Source: Methylorubrum extorquens
Lineage (GTDB): Bacteria > Pseudomonadota > Alphaproteobacteria > Rhizobiales > Beijerinckiaceae
Direction: 5' to 3'
Assembly: GCF_024169925.1 (NCBI RefSeq)
Contig: NZ_JALJXF010000001.1
Location: forward strand, 1,122,001 to 1,186,000
Length of the DNA: 64,000 bases
A program made the translations under genes and the position numbers. Below the pieces are notes generated by a model that had not been told where the DNA came from, searched no databases, and worked only from the letters and a program-made list of their open reading frames with translations. This document shows positions 27,948-36,875 of this stretch, piece after piece (within the stretch, counting starts at the first letter, position 1; every line of letters starts with the position of its first letter).

Positions 27948-28315
27948 TGGAGATCGTGCTGTCGGCCGGAATCGGCGTCTTCGCCGCCTCCGGCGTGTGG
28001 CTGATGCTGCGCCCGCGCACCTTCCAGGTGGCGCTCGGGCTCTCTCTGCTGAGCTACGCCGTCAACCTGTTCATCTTCGCCATGGGCCGGCTCACCGTCG
28101 GCGCGCCGCCGGTGCTCGGGGCCGGGCCCGAGACCGTCTCGGTCGATGATCCGGTGCCGCAGGCACTGGTGCTGACCGCGCTGGTGATCAGCTTCGCGCT
28201 CACGGCGCTCTTCCTCGTAGTGCTGCTCGCGGCCCGCGGCATCACCGGCAGCGATCACGTCGACGGCCGGGAGCCGCATCACGCCGAACCGACGCCGGAG
28301 AACCCGCATCCATGA
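27947..28315 (+). CDS. mrpC: Mrp antiporter subunit C
   Basis: An NuoK-like subunit of 122 residues with three hydrophobic helices ('FQVALGLSLLSYAVNLFIFA', 'LVLTALVISFALTALFLVVL') and the conserved 'DPVPQALVLTALVI' that marks MrpC. Its ATG shares one base with the mrpAB stop codon and its own stop overlaps mrpD by 4 nt, so translation is coupled along the operon. It has a His-rich polar C-terminal tail. Confidence 0.95.
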   Translation: MEIVLSAGIGVFAASGVWLMLRPRTFQVALGLSLLSYAVNLFIFAMGRLTVGAPPVLGAGPETVSVDDPVPQALVLTALVISFALTALFLVVLLAARGITGSDHVDGREPHHAEPTPENPHP

Positions 28316-29922
28316 ACGCGCCTCTCCTGAGCGGCCCCGGCGCGGTCCTGTGGTCCGACCACCTCGTCGTCCTGCCGATCGTGCTGCCGATCGCTGCGGC
28401 CGGCTTCATGTTCCTGATGGACGAGCGGCGCCACCGCCTGAAATCGGCGATCAGTCTCGCCACGGTTCTGGTGCTGCTTGGCATCGCCCTCGCCCTCGTC
28501 GGCCGGGCGGCGGAGGCGCCGGAGGTCTACCGGCTCGGCAACTGGGCTGCGCCCTACGGAATCGTGCTGGTAGCCGACCGGCTCTCGGCCGTGATGCTGA
28601 CGCTGGCCGGCGTGCTGGGGCTCGCGGCCCTCGTCTTCTCCTTCGCCCGCTGGGGCCGGGCGGGCCCGCGCTTCCACGGCTTGTTCCTGCTGCTGCTGAT
28701 GGGGGTGAACGGCGCCTTCCTCACCGGCGACGTGTTCAACCTGTTCGTGTTCTTCGAAGTGATGCTGGCGGCCTCCTACGGCCTCGTCCTGCACGGCTCG
28801 GGCGAGACCCGCATCCGGGCGGGGCTGGGCTACATCGCCGTCAACCTCGTCGCCTCGCTGTTCTTCCTCATCGGCGTCAGCCTGATCTACGGCACCATGG
28901 GCACGCTCAACATGGCCGACCTCGCCCGGCGGCTCGCGAGCCCGCCCGCCGAGGCCGCCCTGTTCGAGGTCGGCTGCGCCGTGCTCGGCATCGCCTTCCT
29001 CATCAAGTGCAGCGCCTGGCCCCTCGGCTTCTGGCTGCCGACCACCTATTCCGCCGCCACCGCCCCCGCGGCGGCGATCCTGGCGATCCTGAGCAAGGTC
29101 GGCGTCTACGTCGTGATCCGCCTCAGTCTGCTCCTGTTCGGAGACGGCACCTCGGAAGGGTTCGGCCAGGGCTGGATCCTCGCCACAGGCCTCGCGACCA
29201 TCGCCTTCGGCACGATCGGCCTTCTCGCCGCGCGCGATCTGACGCGGGCGGCGGGCTACGCGGTGATGATCTCCTCGGGCACGGTGCTCGCGGCACTCGG
29301 AACCGGCAGCGCGGCGGCGCTCTCGGGCGCGCTCTACTACCTCCTCGGCTCGACCTTCGCCGCCGGCGCCCTGTTCCTGGTCGCCGAGATCCTTCAGCGC
29401 AGCCGCGACCCGGCGGACGCGGCCCAGCCCGTCTTCGCCGACGAGTACCGCGATCCCTTCGACGATGCCGACGCCGTCGAGGTCGGCCGGGCGATCCCCG
29501 CCACGGTGGCGATCCTCAGCGGCGGCTTCCTCATCTGCACGCTGATGTTGGCCGGCATCCCGCCGCTCGCGGGATTCGTCGGCAAGCTGGCGATGTTCTC
29601 GGGGCTGGCTTCGAACACCATGACCGCCTCGGCCTGGTGGCTGATCGGCGCGCTCACGCTCTCCAGCCTCGGCACCCTGATTCCGCTGGTGCGGCTCGGC
29701 ATCTTCAGCCTGTGGGTGCCCCACGACGACCCGCCGCCGGTACTGCGGACGCCGGAACTGGCGAGCCTCAGCGTCCTGCTCGCGGCCTGCATCGCGCTCG
29801 CGCTCTGGGGCGGGCCGGCGCTCGCCTACACCGAGGCCACCGTGCGCTGGCTGTCGCAGCCGCAGGACTACGTCCGCGCCGTCCTCGATACGGGCAAAGG
29901 CGAGGCGGGGTCACGCTCATGA
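28312..29922 (+). CDS. mrpD: Mrp antiporter subunit D
   Basis: An ND2/ND4-like antiporter subunit of 536 residues with about 14 hydrophobic helices. Marks include 'GDVFNLFVFFEVMLAASYGL', 'KCSAWPLGFWLPTTYSAATA' and 'GIPPLAGFVGKLAMFSGL', which match the proton-channel elements of the family. It forms the second large proton-path subunit beside MrpA in the membrane. It overlaps mrpC and mrpE by 4 nt each (ATGA). Confidence 0.95.
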   Translation: MNAPLLSGPGAVLWSDHLVVLPIVLPIAAAGFMFLMDERRHRLKSAISLATVLVLLGIALALVGRAAEAPEVYRLGNWAAPYGIVLVADRLSAVMLTLAGVLGLAALVFSFARWGRAGPRFHGLFLLLLMGVNGAFLTGDVFNLFVFFEVMLAASYGLVLHGSGETRIRAGLGYIAVNLVASLFFLIGVSLIYGTMGTLNMADLARRLASPPAEAALFEVGCAVLGIAFLIKCSAWPLGFWLPTTYSAATAPAAAILAILSKVGVYVVIRLSLLLFGDGTSEGFGQGWILATGLATIAFGTIGLLAARDLTRAAGYAVMISSGTVLAALGTGSAAALSGALYYLLGSTFAAGALFLVAEILQRSRDPADAAQPVFADEYRDPFDDADAVEVGRAIPATVAILSGGFLICTLMLAGIPPLAGFVGKLAMFSGLASNTMTASAWWLIGALTLSSLGTLIPLVRLGIFSLWVPHDDPPPVLRTPELASLSVLLAACIALALWGGPALAYTEATVRWLSQPQDYVRAVLDTGKGEAGSRS

Positions 29923-30407
29923 ACGCGTTTCTGCCCCACCCCTTCCTCTCGGCCGGCCTCATTCTGGTATGGCTGCTGCTGAACGCGCCGCCGACGCCGG
30001 GCAACGTGCTGCTCGCGCTCCTCGTCGGGCTCATCGTGCCGGCGGTGATGCGGGCGCTGCGCCCGAAGCCGGTGCGGGTCCGCCGCCCCAGCCTCGCCGT
30101 GCGGCTGCTGTTCACCGTCCTCTACGACATGCTGCGCTCCAATATCGACGTGGCCCGGATCATCCTCGGCCTGCATCGGGCTGAGCGGCGGACAGGCTTC
30201 GTCTCGATCCCCCTCGACATGACGACGCCGTTCGGCCTGTCGGTGCTGTCGATCATCCTGACCGCGACGCCCGGCACCCTCTGGGTCCAGTACGATTCCC
30301 ATTCCGGGCGCCTGCTGATGCACCTGCTCGACGACACCGACAGCGAGGGCTGGGTCCGCCGCGTCAAGGACCGCTACGAGCGTCCCCTGATGGAGATCTT
30401 CGCGTGA
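29919..30407 (+). CDS. mrpE: Mrp antiporter subunit E
   Basis: A 162-residue MrpE with N-terminal hydrophobic helices ('SAGLILVWLLLNAPPTPGNV'), the basic stretch 'RPKPVRVRRPS' and the family segment 'SIILTATPGTLWVQY'. MrpE is needed for assembly and activity of the complex. Its start and stop overlap the neighbouring genes by 4 nt. Confidence 0.94.
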   Translation: MNAFLPHPFLSAGLILVWLLLNAPPTPGNVLLALLVGLIVPAVMRALRPKPVRVRRPSLAVRLLFTVLYDMLRSNIDVARIILGLHRAERRTGFVSIPLDMTTPFGLSVLSIILTATPGTLWVQYDSHSGRLLMHLLDDTDSEGWVRRVKDRYERPLMEIFA

Positions 30408-30688
30408 GCGCCGCCGCCATCCTCGATTGGGGCCTCGGCCTCGCCCAAGGCATGCTGGTGCTGGCAATGGCGCTGGCCGCGTGGCGGATGCTACGCGGCC
30501 CCCGCGCCCAGGACCGCATCCTCGGCCTCGACACGCTCTACCTCAACGGCATGCTGGCGATCGTCGTCCACGGCATGCGCACCGGCAGCGGGCTCTATTT
30601 CGAGGGCGCGCTGATCCTCGGCATGATCGGCTTCACCGCCACGGTGGCGCTCGCCAAGTTCCTGATGCAGGGCGAGGTGATCCAGTGA
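30404..30688 (+). CDS. mrpF: Mrp antiporter subunit F
   Basis: A 94-residue membrane subunit starting at GTG inside the mrpE stop region (4-nt overlap). It has three hydrophobic helices and the family text 'RGPRAQDRILGLDTLYLNG'. The length is usual for MrpF. Confidence 0.94.
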   Translation: MSAAAILDWGLGLAQGMLVLAMALAAWRMLRGPRAQDRILGLDTLYLNGMLAIVVHGMRTGSGLYFEGALILGMIGFTATVALAKFLMQGEVIQ

Positions 30689-31026
30689 CCGGCGCCGACC
30701 TGCCCGCCTGGGCGGCCTGGATCGTCGTGGCGCTGGCGCTGACCGGCGCCGGCTTCTCGCTGACCGGCGCGCTCGGACTCATCCGCCTGAAGACCTTCTA
30801 CGAGCGCGTCCACGCCCCGACCCTCGGGGCCACGCTCGGCGCCTTCCTGATCCTGGCCGGCTCGATGCTGCTGCTGTCGCTGATCGAGGGTCACATCGTC
30901 CTGCGCGACGTGCTGATCGGCCTGTTCATCACCATCACCACGCCGGTGACGATGCTGCTGCTCGCCCGCGCCGCCGCCCACCGCGACCGCACCGAGAAGA
31001 ACCCGAAGGCCCCGCCCGAGCCGTGA
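30685..31026 (+). CDS. mrpG: Mrp antiporter subunit G
   Basis: A 113-residue last subunit of the operon, starting at GTG with a 4-nt overlap to mrpF. It has three hydrophobic helices and the conserved 'RLKTFYERVHAPTLGATLG'. The C-terminal tail is polar and Pro-rich. With this gene the full A/B-C-D-E-F-G set is present. Confidence 0.94.
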   Translation: MTGADLPAWAAWIVVALALTGAGFSLTGALGLIRLKTFYERVHAPTLGATLGAFLILAGSMLLLSLIEGHIVLRDVLIGLFITITTPVTMLLLARAAAHRDRTEKNPKAPPEP

Positions 31027-31139
31027 TGCTTTCGGCCTGAGGGCCAACGCCGGGCCCGGGCATCGCGCAGGCTCGGGATCAAGGGGCGACGGATGGCCCG
31101 CTTGCCCTTCGTTGAGCTCGCGGCCTTGGCGGCCTATGG

Positions 31140-33182
31140 ATGGACCCCATGGAACTCCGAGCTTCAACCGAGCGATCCCTGGCTCCCTTGGCCTGCAAAC
31201 CGCCCCCCGGAAAGGCTGCGCCATTCCTGCCGATGAGCCGCGCCGAGATGACGGCGCTTGGCTGGGACGCCTGCGACATCGTGCTGGTGACGGGTGACGC
31301 CTACGTCGATCATCCCAGCTTCGGCATGGCGATCATCGGCCGGCTGCTCGAAGCGCAGGGGTTCCGGGTCGGCATCATCGCGCAGCCCGACTGGCAGTCG
31401 GCCGAGCCGTTCAAGGCGCTCGGCAAGCCGCGCCTGTTCTTCGGCGTCACCGGCGGCAACCTCGATTCGATGGTCAACCGCTACACGGCGGACCGTCGCC
31501 TGCGCCATGACGACGCCTACACGGCGGGCGGGGAAGGCGGAAAGCGGCCGGACCGCTGCACCATCGTCTACACGCAGCGCTGCCGTGAGGCCTATAAGGA
31601 CGTGCCGATCGTGCTCGGCGGCATCGAGGCCTCGCTGCGCCGGATCGCCCATTACGATTACTGGTCCGACAAGGTGCGACGCTCGATCCTGGCCGACGCG
31701 AAGGCGGACCTGCTCCTTTACGGCAATGCCGAGCGCGCCGTGGTCGAGGTAGCCAACCGCATGGCAGCCGGCGAGGCGCCGCACGAACTCGAATCCGTCC
31801 GGGGCGTCGCCCTGTTCCGCCGCGTGCCGGAGCATTACACCGAGCTGCCCGCCGACGATCTCGACTCGACGGACGAGGCCGCCGCCCGCCGGCCCGGCGA
31901 CACCGTGATCCGGCTTCCCGCCTACGACGAGGTCAAGGACGACAAGGAAGCCTATGCCCGCGCCTCGCGCGTGCTGCACCGGGAGGCCAATCCCGGCAAT
32001 GCGCGCCCGCTCGTGCAGCGCCACGGCGACCGCGACCTGTGGCTGAACCCGCCGCCGATCCCGCTGACCAGCGACGAGATGGATGCGGTCTACGACCTGC
32101 CCTACGCGCGCGCCCCCCACCCGTCCTACGGCGACGCGAAGATCCCCGCCTGGGACATGATCAAGTTCTCGGTGACGATCATGCGCGGCTGCTTTGGCGG
32201 CTGCACGTTCTGCTCCATCACCGAGCACGAGGGCCGCGTCATCCAGAATCGCTCGGAGGGCTCGATCCTGCGCGAGATTGAGCGGATCCGCGACAAGACG
32301 CCGGGCTTCACCGGCGTGATCTCGGATGTCGGCGGGCCGACCGCGAACATGTACCGGATGGCCTGCAAGGACCCGAAGATCGAGGCGGCGTGCCGGCTGC
32401 CGTCCTGCGTCTTCCCGGACATCTGCCCCAACCTGAACACCTCGCACGACGACCTGATCCGGCTCTATCGCAAGGTCCGCGAGGTGAAGGGCGTCAAGAA
32501 AGTGATGGTCGCCTCCGGCGTGCGCTACGACCTCGCGGTCCGGAGCCCCGAATACGTCGAGGAGCTCGTGACCCACCATGTCGGCGGCCGTCTCAAGATC
32601 GCTCCCGAGCACACCGAGCGTGGCCCCCTTGACCTGATGATGAAGCCGGGCATCGGCACCTACGACCGCTTCAAGGAGATGTTCGACGCCGCCGCCAAGA
32701 AGGCCGGCAAGAAATACTACCTGATCCCGTATTTCATTGCGGCGCATCCGGGCACGACCGACAAGGACATGCTGAATCTCGCGCTCTGGCTCAAGAAAAA
32801 CGATTACCGCGCCGACCAAGTCCAGACGTTCCTGCCCTCGCCCATGGCGACGGCCACGACCATGTACCACACCGAGATCAACCCGCTGCAGGGCGTGCGG
32901 CGCGGCGGCAGCGAGCCCGTCGACGCGATCAAGGGGATGCGCCAGCGGCGGCTGCACAAGGCGTTCCTGCGCTACCACGACCCCGAAAACTGGCCCCTGC
33001 TGCGCGAGGCGCTGCGAGAGATGGGCCGCGCGGATCTCATCGGGCCGAGGCCGGACCAACTGGTGCCGTTCTCGCAGCCGCCGGGAACAGGAGTGGGCGC
33101 GGGGCGGGGCCAGCCGCGCCCGGTACGCTCCCCGGGTGGCGGGCAGCGTTTCACCACCAAGGGCGTGCCGGTGAGGAAATGA
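31140..33182 (+). CDS. YgiQ-family radical SAM protein
   Basis: A large radical SAM protein (680 residues) of the YgiQ/UPF0313 family. The N-terminal domain starts around '[19 protein letters not shown]'. The iron-sulphur motif CxxxCxxC is in '[18 protein letters not shown]', and further family text is '[17 protein letters not shown]', '[18 protein letters not shown]' and 'HPGTTDKDM'. The biochemical role of the family is not established. The start is uncertain (31140 or 31149); conservation begins near residue 35. The gene stands alone, convergent with the next polysaccharide locus across a repeat. Confidence 0.92.
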   Translation: MDPMELRASTERSLAPLACKPPPGKAAPFLPMSRAEMTALGWDACDIVLVTGDAYVDHPSFGMAIIGRLLEAQGFRVGIIAQPDWQSAEPFKALGKPRLFFGVTGGNLDSMVNRYTADRRLRHDDAYTAGGEGGKRPDRCTIVYTQRCREAYKDVPIVLGGIEASLRRIAHYDYWSDKVRRSILADAKADLLLYGNAERAVVEVANRMAAGEAPHELESVRGVALFRRVPEHYTELPADDLDSTDEAAARRPGDTVIRLPAYDEVKDDKEAYARASRVLHREANPGNARPLVQRHGDRDLWLNPPPIPLTSDEMDAVYDLPYARAPHPSYGDAKIPAWDMIKFSVTIMRGCFGGCTFCSITEHEGRVIQNRSEGSILREIERIRDKTPGFTGVISDVGGPTANMYRMACKDPKIEAACRLPSCVFPDICPNLNTSHDDLIRLYRKVREVKGVKKVMVASGVRYDLAVRSPEYVEELVTHHVGGRLKIAPEHTERGPLDLMMKPGIGTYDRFKEMFDAAAKKAGKKYYLIPYFIAAHPGTTDKDMLNLALWLKKNDYRADQVQTFLPSPMATATTMYHTEINPLQGVRRGGSEPVDAIKGMRQRRLHKAFLRYHDPENWPLLREALREMGRADLIGPRPDQLVPFSQPPGTGVGAGRGQPRPVRSPGGGQRFTTKGVPVRK

Positions 33183-33185
33183 CGG

Positions 33186-33229
33186 TCTCATACCAAATTC
33201 GGCGGATCCCTTCGGGATAGCGGATTTGG
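33186..33229 (-). repeat. Dispersed palindromic repeat, family 2, copy 2
   Basis: The second 44-bp copy of the family at 23724-23767, in opposite orientation and starting four bases after the radical SAM gene. Its arms can fold into a long hairpin between two convergent genes, so it may act as a terminator or mRNA stabiliser. Confidence 0.8.
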
Positions 33230-33396
33230 ACGTCGCTCAGGTGCCGGATGCGGTTTTCGGTTGGTCGTTTTCGTGAACCGTTGATTCCCCACTCCCGGCG
33301 TCGGGGAGCGTGGCGAGGCGGCAGCCGAAGATGAGGGGGCTTGGCCGGAAAGGACTCTTCCCGAGCCGCCCCCAACTCCGCGATCGGCGGATCTCT

Positions 33397-34260
33397 TCAC
33401 CCCCGCAGCCGCGCCACCGCCATCTTCCGCACCCGGCTCGCATAGAACGAGAGAAACCCGCGCTGGGCGTGGTCGCCGGGGGTGCGCAGGACGAGGCCCG
33501 GATCGACCAGCATCCGCCGGCCGGTGGCGGCGGCGATGCGGCGGTTGAGGGTGAGGTGCTCGCAGCGCGCGTAATCGTCGTCGAGATAGGAGCCGAGCCG
33601 GTAATCCGCGCCGCGGTAGAGCGTCAGGCCGTTGAAGGCGGAAAGGCAGGTCGTCTCGCGCTCCCGCGTCAGGGCGCTTTGCGCCGGATAGATCGTGTCG
33701 GAGAAGAAGCGGTAATAGCCGAGCGCCCCGCGGCGGTGGCGGGCGATGTCGTCGAGGAGGTGCTCGTAGCTCACCGCCTCGTCCTCGTAGGCGAGCAGAT
33801 CGTAGTAGTGCGGCTGCGAGGCCGCCGAGACGGCGAACAGGCCCGGCCGCTCCAGCTTGGCCAGCGCTGCCAGAACCGCCCCCGCTTCGGGCGGGCGCGC
33901 CATGACGTTGTCGATGTCGGCGACACAGACATAGGCAGGCGCCGGCCCCTGTCCGTCGAGCACGCGCTTGAGGTGTTCGCGGCCCCGGGCCATCCGTGCG
34001 AGCCGGCCGCGGATGTCGGCCATGAAGGCGGTGGGGACATGGCTGAGCTCGCCCCGCGTCTGCGACGCCCAGAGCAGGGCCCCGGTGCCGTCGCGGGAAT
34101 CGTTCTCGCCGACGAGGGCGCGGCAATCGAGCCCCGCCGCCCTCAAGGAGGACAGGAAGCGCAGGAAGGCGGGGAGGGTGGCCGCACAATTGCGCGCCAG
34201 CGCCAGCACCACGATGTCGGGGCGCTCCGCCTCGACGGAGCCTTGCACCGGGTCGCTCAT
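33397..34260 (-). CDS. Glycosyltransferase, CMT1/GT69-like
   Basis: A 287-residue protein that I judge to be a glycosyltransferase related to alpha-mannosyltransferases of the cryptococcal CMT1 type: 'VLALARNCAATLPAFLRFL', 'LVGENDSRDGTGALL', the DxD-like 'CVADIDNVMARPP', and 'CLSAFNGLTLYRGADYR'. It probably uses a nucleotide sugar in the cytoplasm. Its ATG overlaps the stop of the upstream Wzy/beta-helix gene by 4 nt, so both proteins belong to one polysaccharide unit. The family link is from memory and only moderately sure; the glycosyltransferase role is likely. Confidence 0.75.
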   Translation of the reverse strand: MSDPVQGSVEAERPDIVVLALARNCAATLPAFLRFLSSLRAAGLDCRALVGENDSRDGTGALLWASQTRGELSHVPTAFMADIRGRLARMARGREHLKRVLDGQGPAPAYVCVADIDNVMARPPEAGAVLAALAKLERPGLFAVSAASQPHYYDLLAYEDEAVSYEHLLDDIARHRRGALGYYRFFSDTIYPAQSALTRERETTCLSAFNGLTLYRGADYRLGSYLDDDYARCEHLTLNRRIAAATGRRMLVDPGLVLRTPGDHAQRGFLSFYASRVRKMAVARLRG

Positions 34261-36599
34261 CGCACGGCTTCCTTCGGGGTCTTGGGGAGGGCGGGGGATT
34301 CGGCGGTACGCCCGGCCGTCCGGCAGGCGCAGGCCGGCTGAGCTGCGGTCTCGCGCTGCGGATCGAGGGGCAGCGTCCGGTTGAGGGTCCAGAGCGTGCC
34401 GGCACAGTTCTTGGCGTCCCACCACGGGTTGGGCCGGCCGGTGCGGGCACGCCAATCGACGCTGTTTCCGCTCACCGTCACGGTATGGCAGGGCTCGGCG
34501 TACTGGTTCCAGACCGAGATGCCGACATTGGTGAAGAGCTGCGGCCGGGCAATCACCACGTTGCCGGCGATGGTCATATGGCTGCCGCTCGCCACCGCGA
34601 TCCCGTACTGGCCCGGATCGATCAGCAGGTTGTCGCGTGCTTCCAGATAGGCGCCGCCGCCGTCACCGAGCATGATCCCGCCGCCGGACTGGCTCGGGCC
34701 GCCGCCGACGAGGCGGTTGCGGCTGACCAGGATCGGCCGGCCCGCCTCGCCGCGCGATTGGAACAGGCTGATCGCATCCTCCGGCACGCCACGGCCGGGC
34801 TCGTTCTCGCCGATGTTGCAAGAGATGCCGTTGCCGGGCCCCGTCACCTTGTCGAACTGCACGAACTGGCCGGCCGGGATCGGCCCGCGCACGTTGCGCA
34901 CGCTGTTGCAGCGAACCTCGACCCCGGTGGAGGAGAGCGCGCGGATGCCCGAGAGGGTGTTCTCGATCCGGTTCTCCTCGATGATGACGCCCTCGCTGCC
35001 CTCGATGTAGATGCCGACATTCCCGGTGTCGCGGATCGTGAGATTGCGGATCGTCACGTTGCGTGAGCGCTCGATCCGCACCCCCTCGCCGCCGCACGGC
35101 CCGAGGTCGAGCCCCTCGATCGTACGGTCGGAGACGTCGCGCAGGACGAGGCAGGGGCCGGACGGGTCGCTGAGGGTGCGGCGGGTCTCCTCGGCACGGG
35201 CGGGCGCAGGAGGCCAGGGGGCGAGGAGCGCGAGAGCGGCGAGCGTCGCCAGGGACATTCCCCGCGCCCGTCCGGGCCGGAACGGCGTGTCGGGCGGAAG
35301 GGCGGCGGCCTCCGCCCGGAAGATCATCGCGGCGCCGATGCCGATGCCGATCAGCGTCCAGAACGGAATCGCCAGCATCGGCCCCTCGAGGGCGACGTCG
35401 AAGCTCGCATCGATGATGATCGAGGCGACGTAACAGGCGATGAACAGGAAGAAGCCCTCCCATCTCCGCTCGCCCATCCGCCGCGCTCGCCAGAAGGCGG
35501 CGATCATGGCCGCCATCCAGACGGCGCAGGTGAGGAGCCACAGGGCGAGGCCCGGCACGCCGCCGCGGGCGAGGTAGGTCATGTGGATGCTGTGCGGGCT
35601 GCGCAGGGTCGGCCCGCCATTCTCCAGCCCGACCACGTAGCCGTCGGTCTCGGCCAGATTCGGCCCGAAGCCCTTGCCGGTCCAGAAATAGGGCCCGTTC
35701 ACGGTGTAGCCGAGAATCGTGTTCCACCAGCGCAGCCGCCACTGCTTGGTGTCGTCGAGGTTGCCGCCGCTGCTCGGGGCGACGATGCTGACGATGTTGT
35801 TCACCACCGCCGCCGCGCTCACCGGCCGGTCGCTGTTGGGCAGTTCCACCTCGACATCGAGGGCGGCGGCGGCGCCCAGAAGGCCGGCGCCGAGGATCAG
35901 CGTCGCGGCCATCCGCTTCCATTGGCCGACCGCCAGAAGGGCGAGGCAGACCGGCACTGCAATCGCCAGCATCGAGCCCCGGTTCTGCGCGGCGGCGAGC
36001 ACCGCGCCGAGACCGACGAAGGCGACCCAACCCGGCCCGACCCGGACGAGGCCGACCAGCGCCAGAACGCAGGCACCGGCCAGATGGGCCGAGAGTTCGC
36101 CGGCCCGCGCGGCGAAGAACGGCACGTCGCCGAGGATGAAGGCGATGATCGCCAGCGGGATCACGATGCGCGCGAGCCAGCGGAACATCCGCAGCAGGGT
36201 CCCGAGCCGCCGCGGATCGTCGAGCAGGAGGGCGATCAGGACGAAGGCGTAACCGCCGTAGAGCGCGACCGCACCGTCGCGCAGGGCATCGACCCGGTAC
36301 TCGCGCAAGCCCGTGAGCGTCCGCAGCAGCACCCAGCCCATCAGGGCGGCGAGGCAGAGTGCGGGTGCGGTGGCGAGCCCGGCCGCAAGGTTGATGCCCG
36401 ACCGCGCCCGCAGCACGGCGAGCAGCCCCAGCAGGAACAGCAATTCGCCGGCATAGAGCGGCGGCAGGCCGAGATAGGCGAAGCTCTTGCCGAAGATCAT
36501 GTAACCGGCAAACGCGATGCCGAGCGCCGCCAGGAACAACTCCGCGAGGCGGCTTTCCCGCGACAGGGCCTGGATGGTCGTCGTCGCTGCCATCAACAT
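34257..36599 (-). CDS. O-antigen ligase/Wzy-like membrane protein fused to a periplasmic beta-helix domain
   Basis: A 780-residue protein in one frame. Residues about 1-440 form a 10-12 helix membrane domain of the O-antigen ligase/polymerase (Wzy_C) type, including a periplasmic loop with 'SPHSIHMTYLARGGVPGLAL'. Residue 448 starts 'MSLATLAALALLAPWPP', a hydrophobic stretch ending in 'APARAEE' that looks exactly like a cleavable signal peptide. Residues about 475-760 are right-handed beta-helix text with repeated N-rich turns ('NVTIRNLTIRDTGNVGIYIE', 'SGNSVDWRAR'). The domain may be cleaved off or separately translated from the internal ATG (35258, GGGGA upstream). It is the first gene of a minus-strand pair with the glycosyltransferase. 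Confidence 0.82.
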   Translation of the reverse strand: MLMAATTTIQALSRESRLAELFLAALGIAFAGYMIFGKSFAYLGLPPLYAGELLFLLGLLAVLRARSGINLAAGLATAPALCLAALMGWVLLRTLTGLREYRVDALRDGAVALYGGYAFVLIALLLDDPRRLGTLLRMFRWLARIVIPLAIIAFILGDVPFFAARAGELSAHLAGACVLALVGLVRVGPGWVAFVGLGAVLAAAQNRGSMLAIAVPVCLALLAVGQWKRMAATLILGAGLLGAAAALDVEVELPNSDRPVSAAAVVNNIVSIVAPSSGGNLDDTKQWRLRWWNTILGYTVNGPYFWTGKGFGPNLAETDGYVVGLENGGPTLRSPHSIHMTYLARGGVPGLALWLLTCAVWMAAMIAAFWRARRMGERRWEGFFLFIACYVASIIIDASFDVALEGPMLAIPFWTLIGIGIGAAMIFRAEAAALPPDTPFRPGRARGMSLATLAALALLAPWPPAPARAEETRRTLSDPSGPCLVLRDVSDRTIEGLDLGPCGGEGVRIERSRNVTIRNLTIRDTGNVGIYIEGSEGVIIEENRIENTLSGIRALSSTGVEVRCNSVRNVRGPIPAGQFVQFDKVTGPGNGISCNIGENEPGRGVPEDAISLFQSRGEAGRPILVSRNRLVGGGPSQSGGGIMLGDGGGAYLEARDNLLIDPGQYGIAVASGSHMTIAGNVVIARPQLFTNVGISVWNQYAEPCHTVTVSGNSVDWRARTGRPNPWWDAKNCAGTLWTLNRTLPLDPQRETAAQPACACRTAGRTAESPALPKTPKEAVR

Positions 36600-36875
36600 C
36601 CGCCCATCGACAATCGCCACCGGTTCGATCGGGGCGAAGTCTTGCGGGCGGCGCGCGTCCTGACAATCGAGGCCGGCGGCGCATCGGGAGCGCGCCGGCC
36701 CGTACTTCCGACGTACCCCGAACGATCGAGGAATCGACGCCGCCCCTCCCGATGTCCGCGTGGTGCGCGGACCGGCCTCGTCTAGGGTCGCCGGGCCATC
36801 CTTCCGGCCGGCTTTTCCATCGCCTCGCCCTTCCCTGGACCGCTCTTCCCAGGACCGCCCTTGCCCGGACCAAGC

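Noticed and set aside
25547..28315. 922-residue plus-strand frame over mrpAB
   Set aside because: It reads in another frame through mrpAB; only its last part, in the frame of mrpC, is real.
31164..33191. Minus-strand frame over the radical SAM gene
   Set aside because: Antisense shadow; the YgiQ-type signature is on the plus strand.
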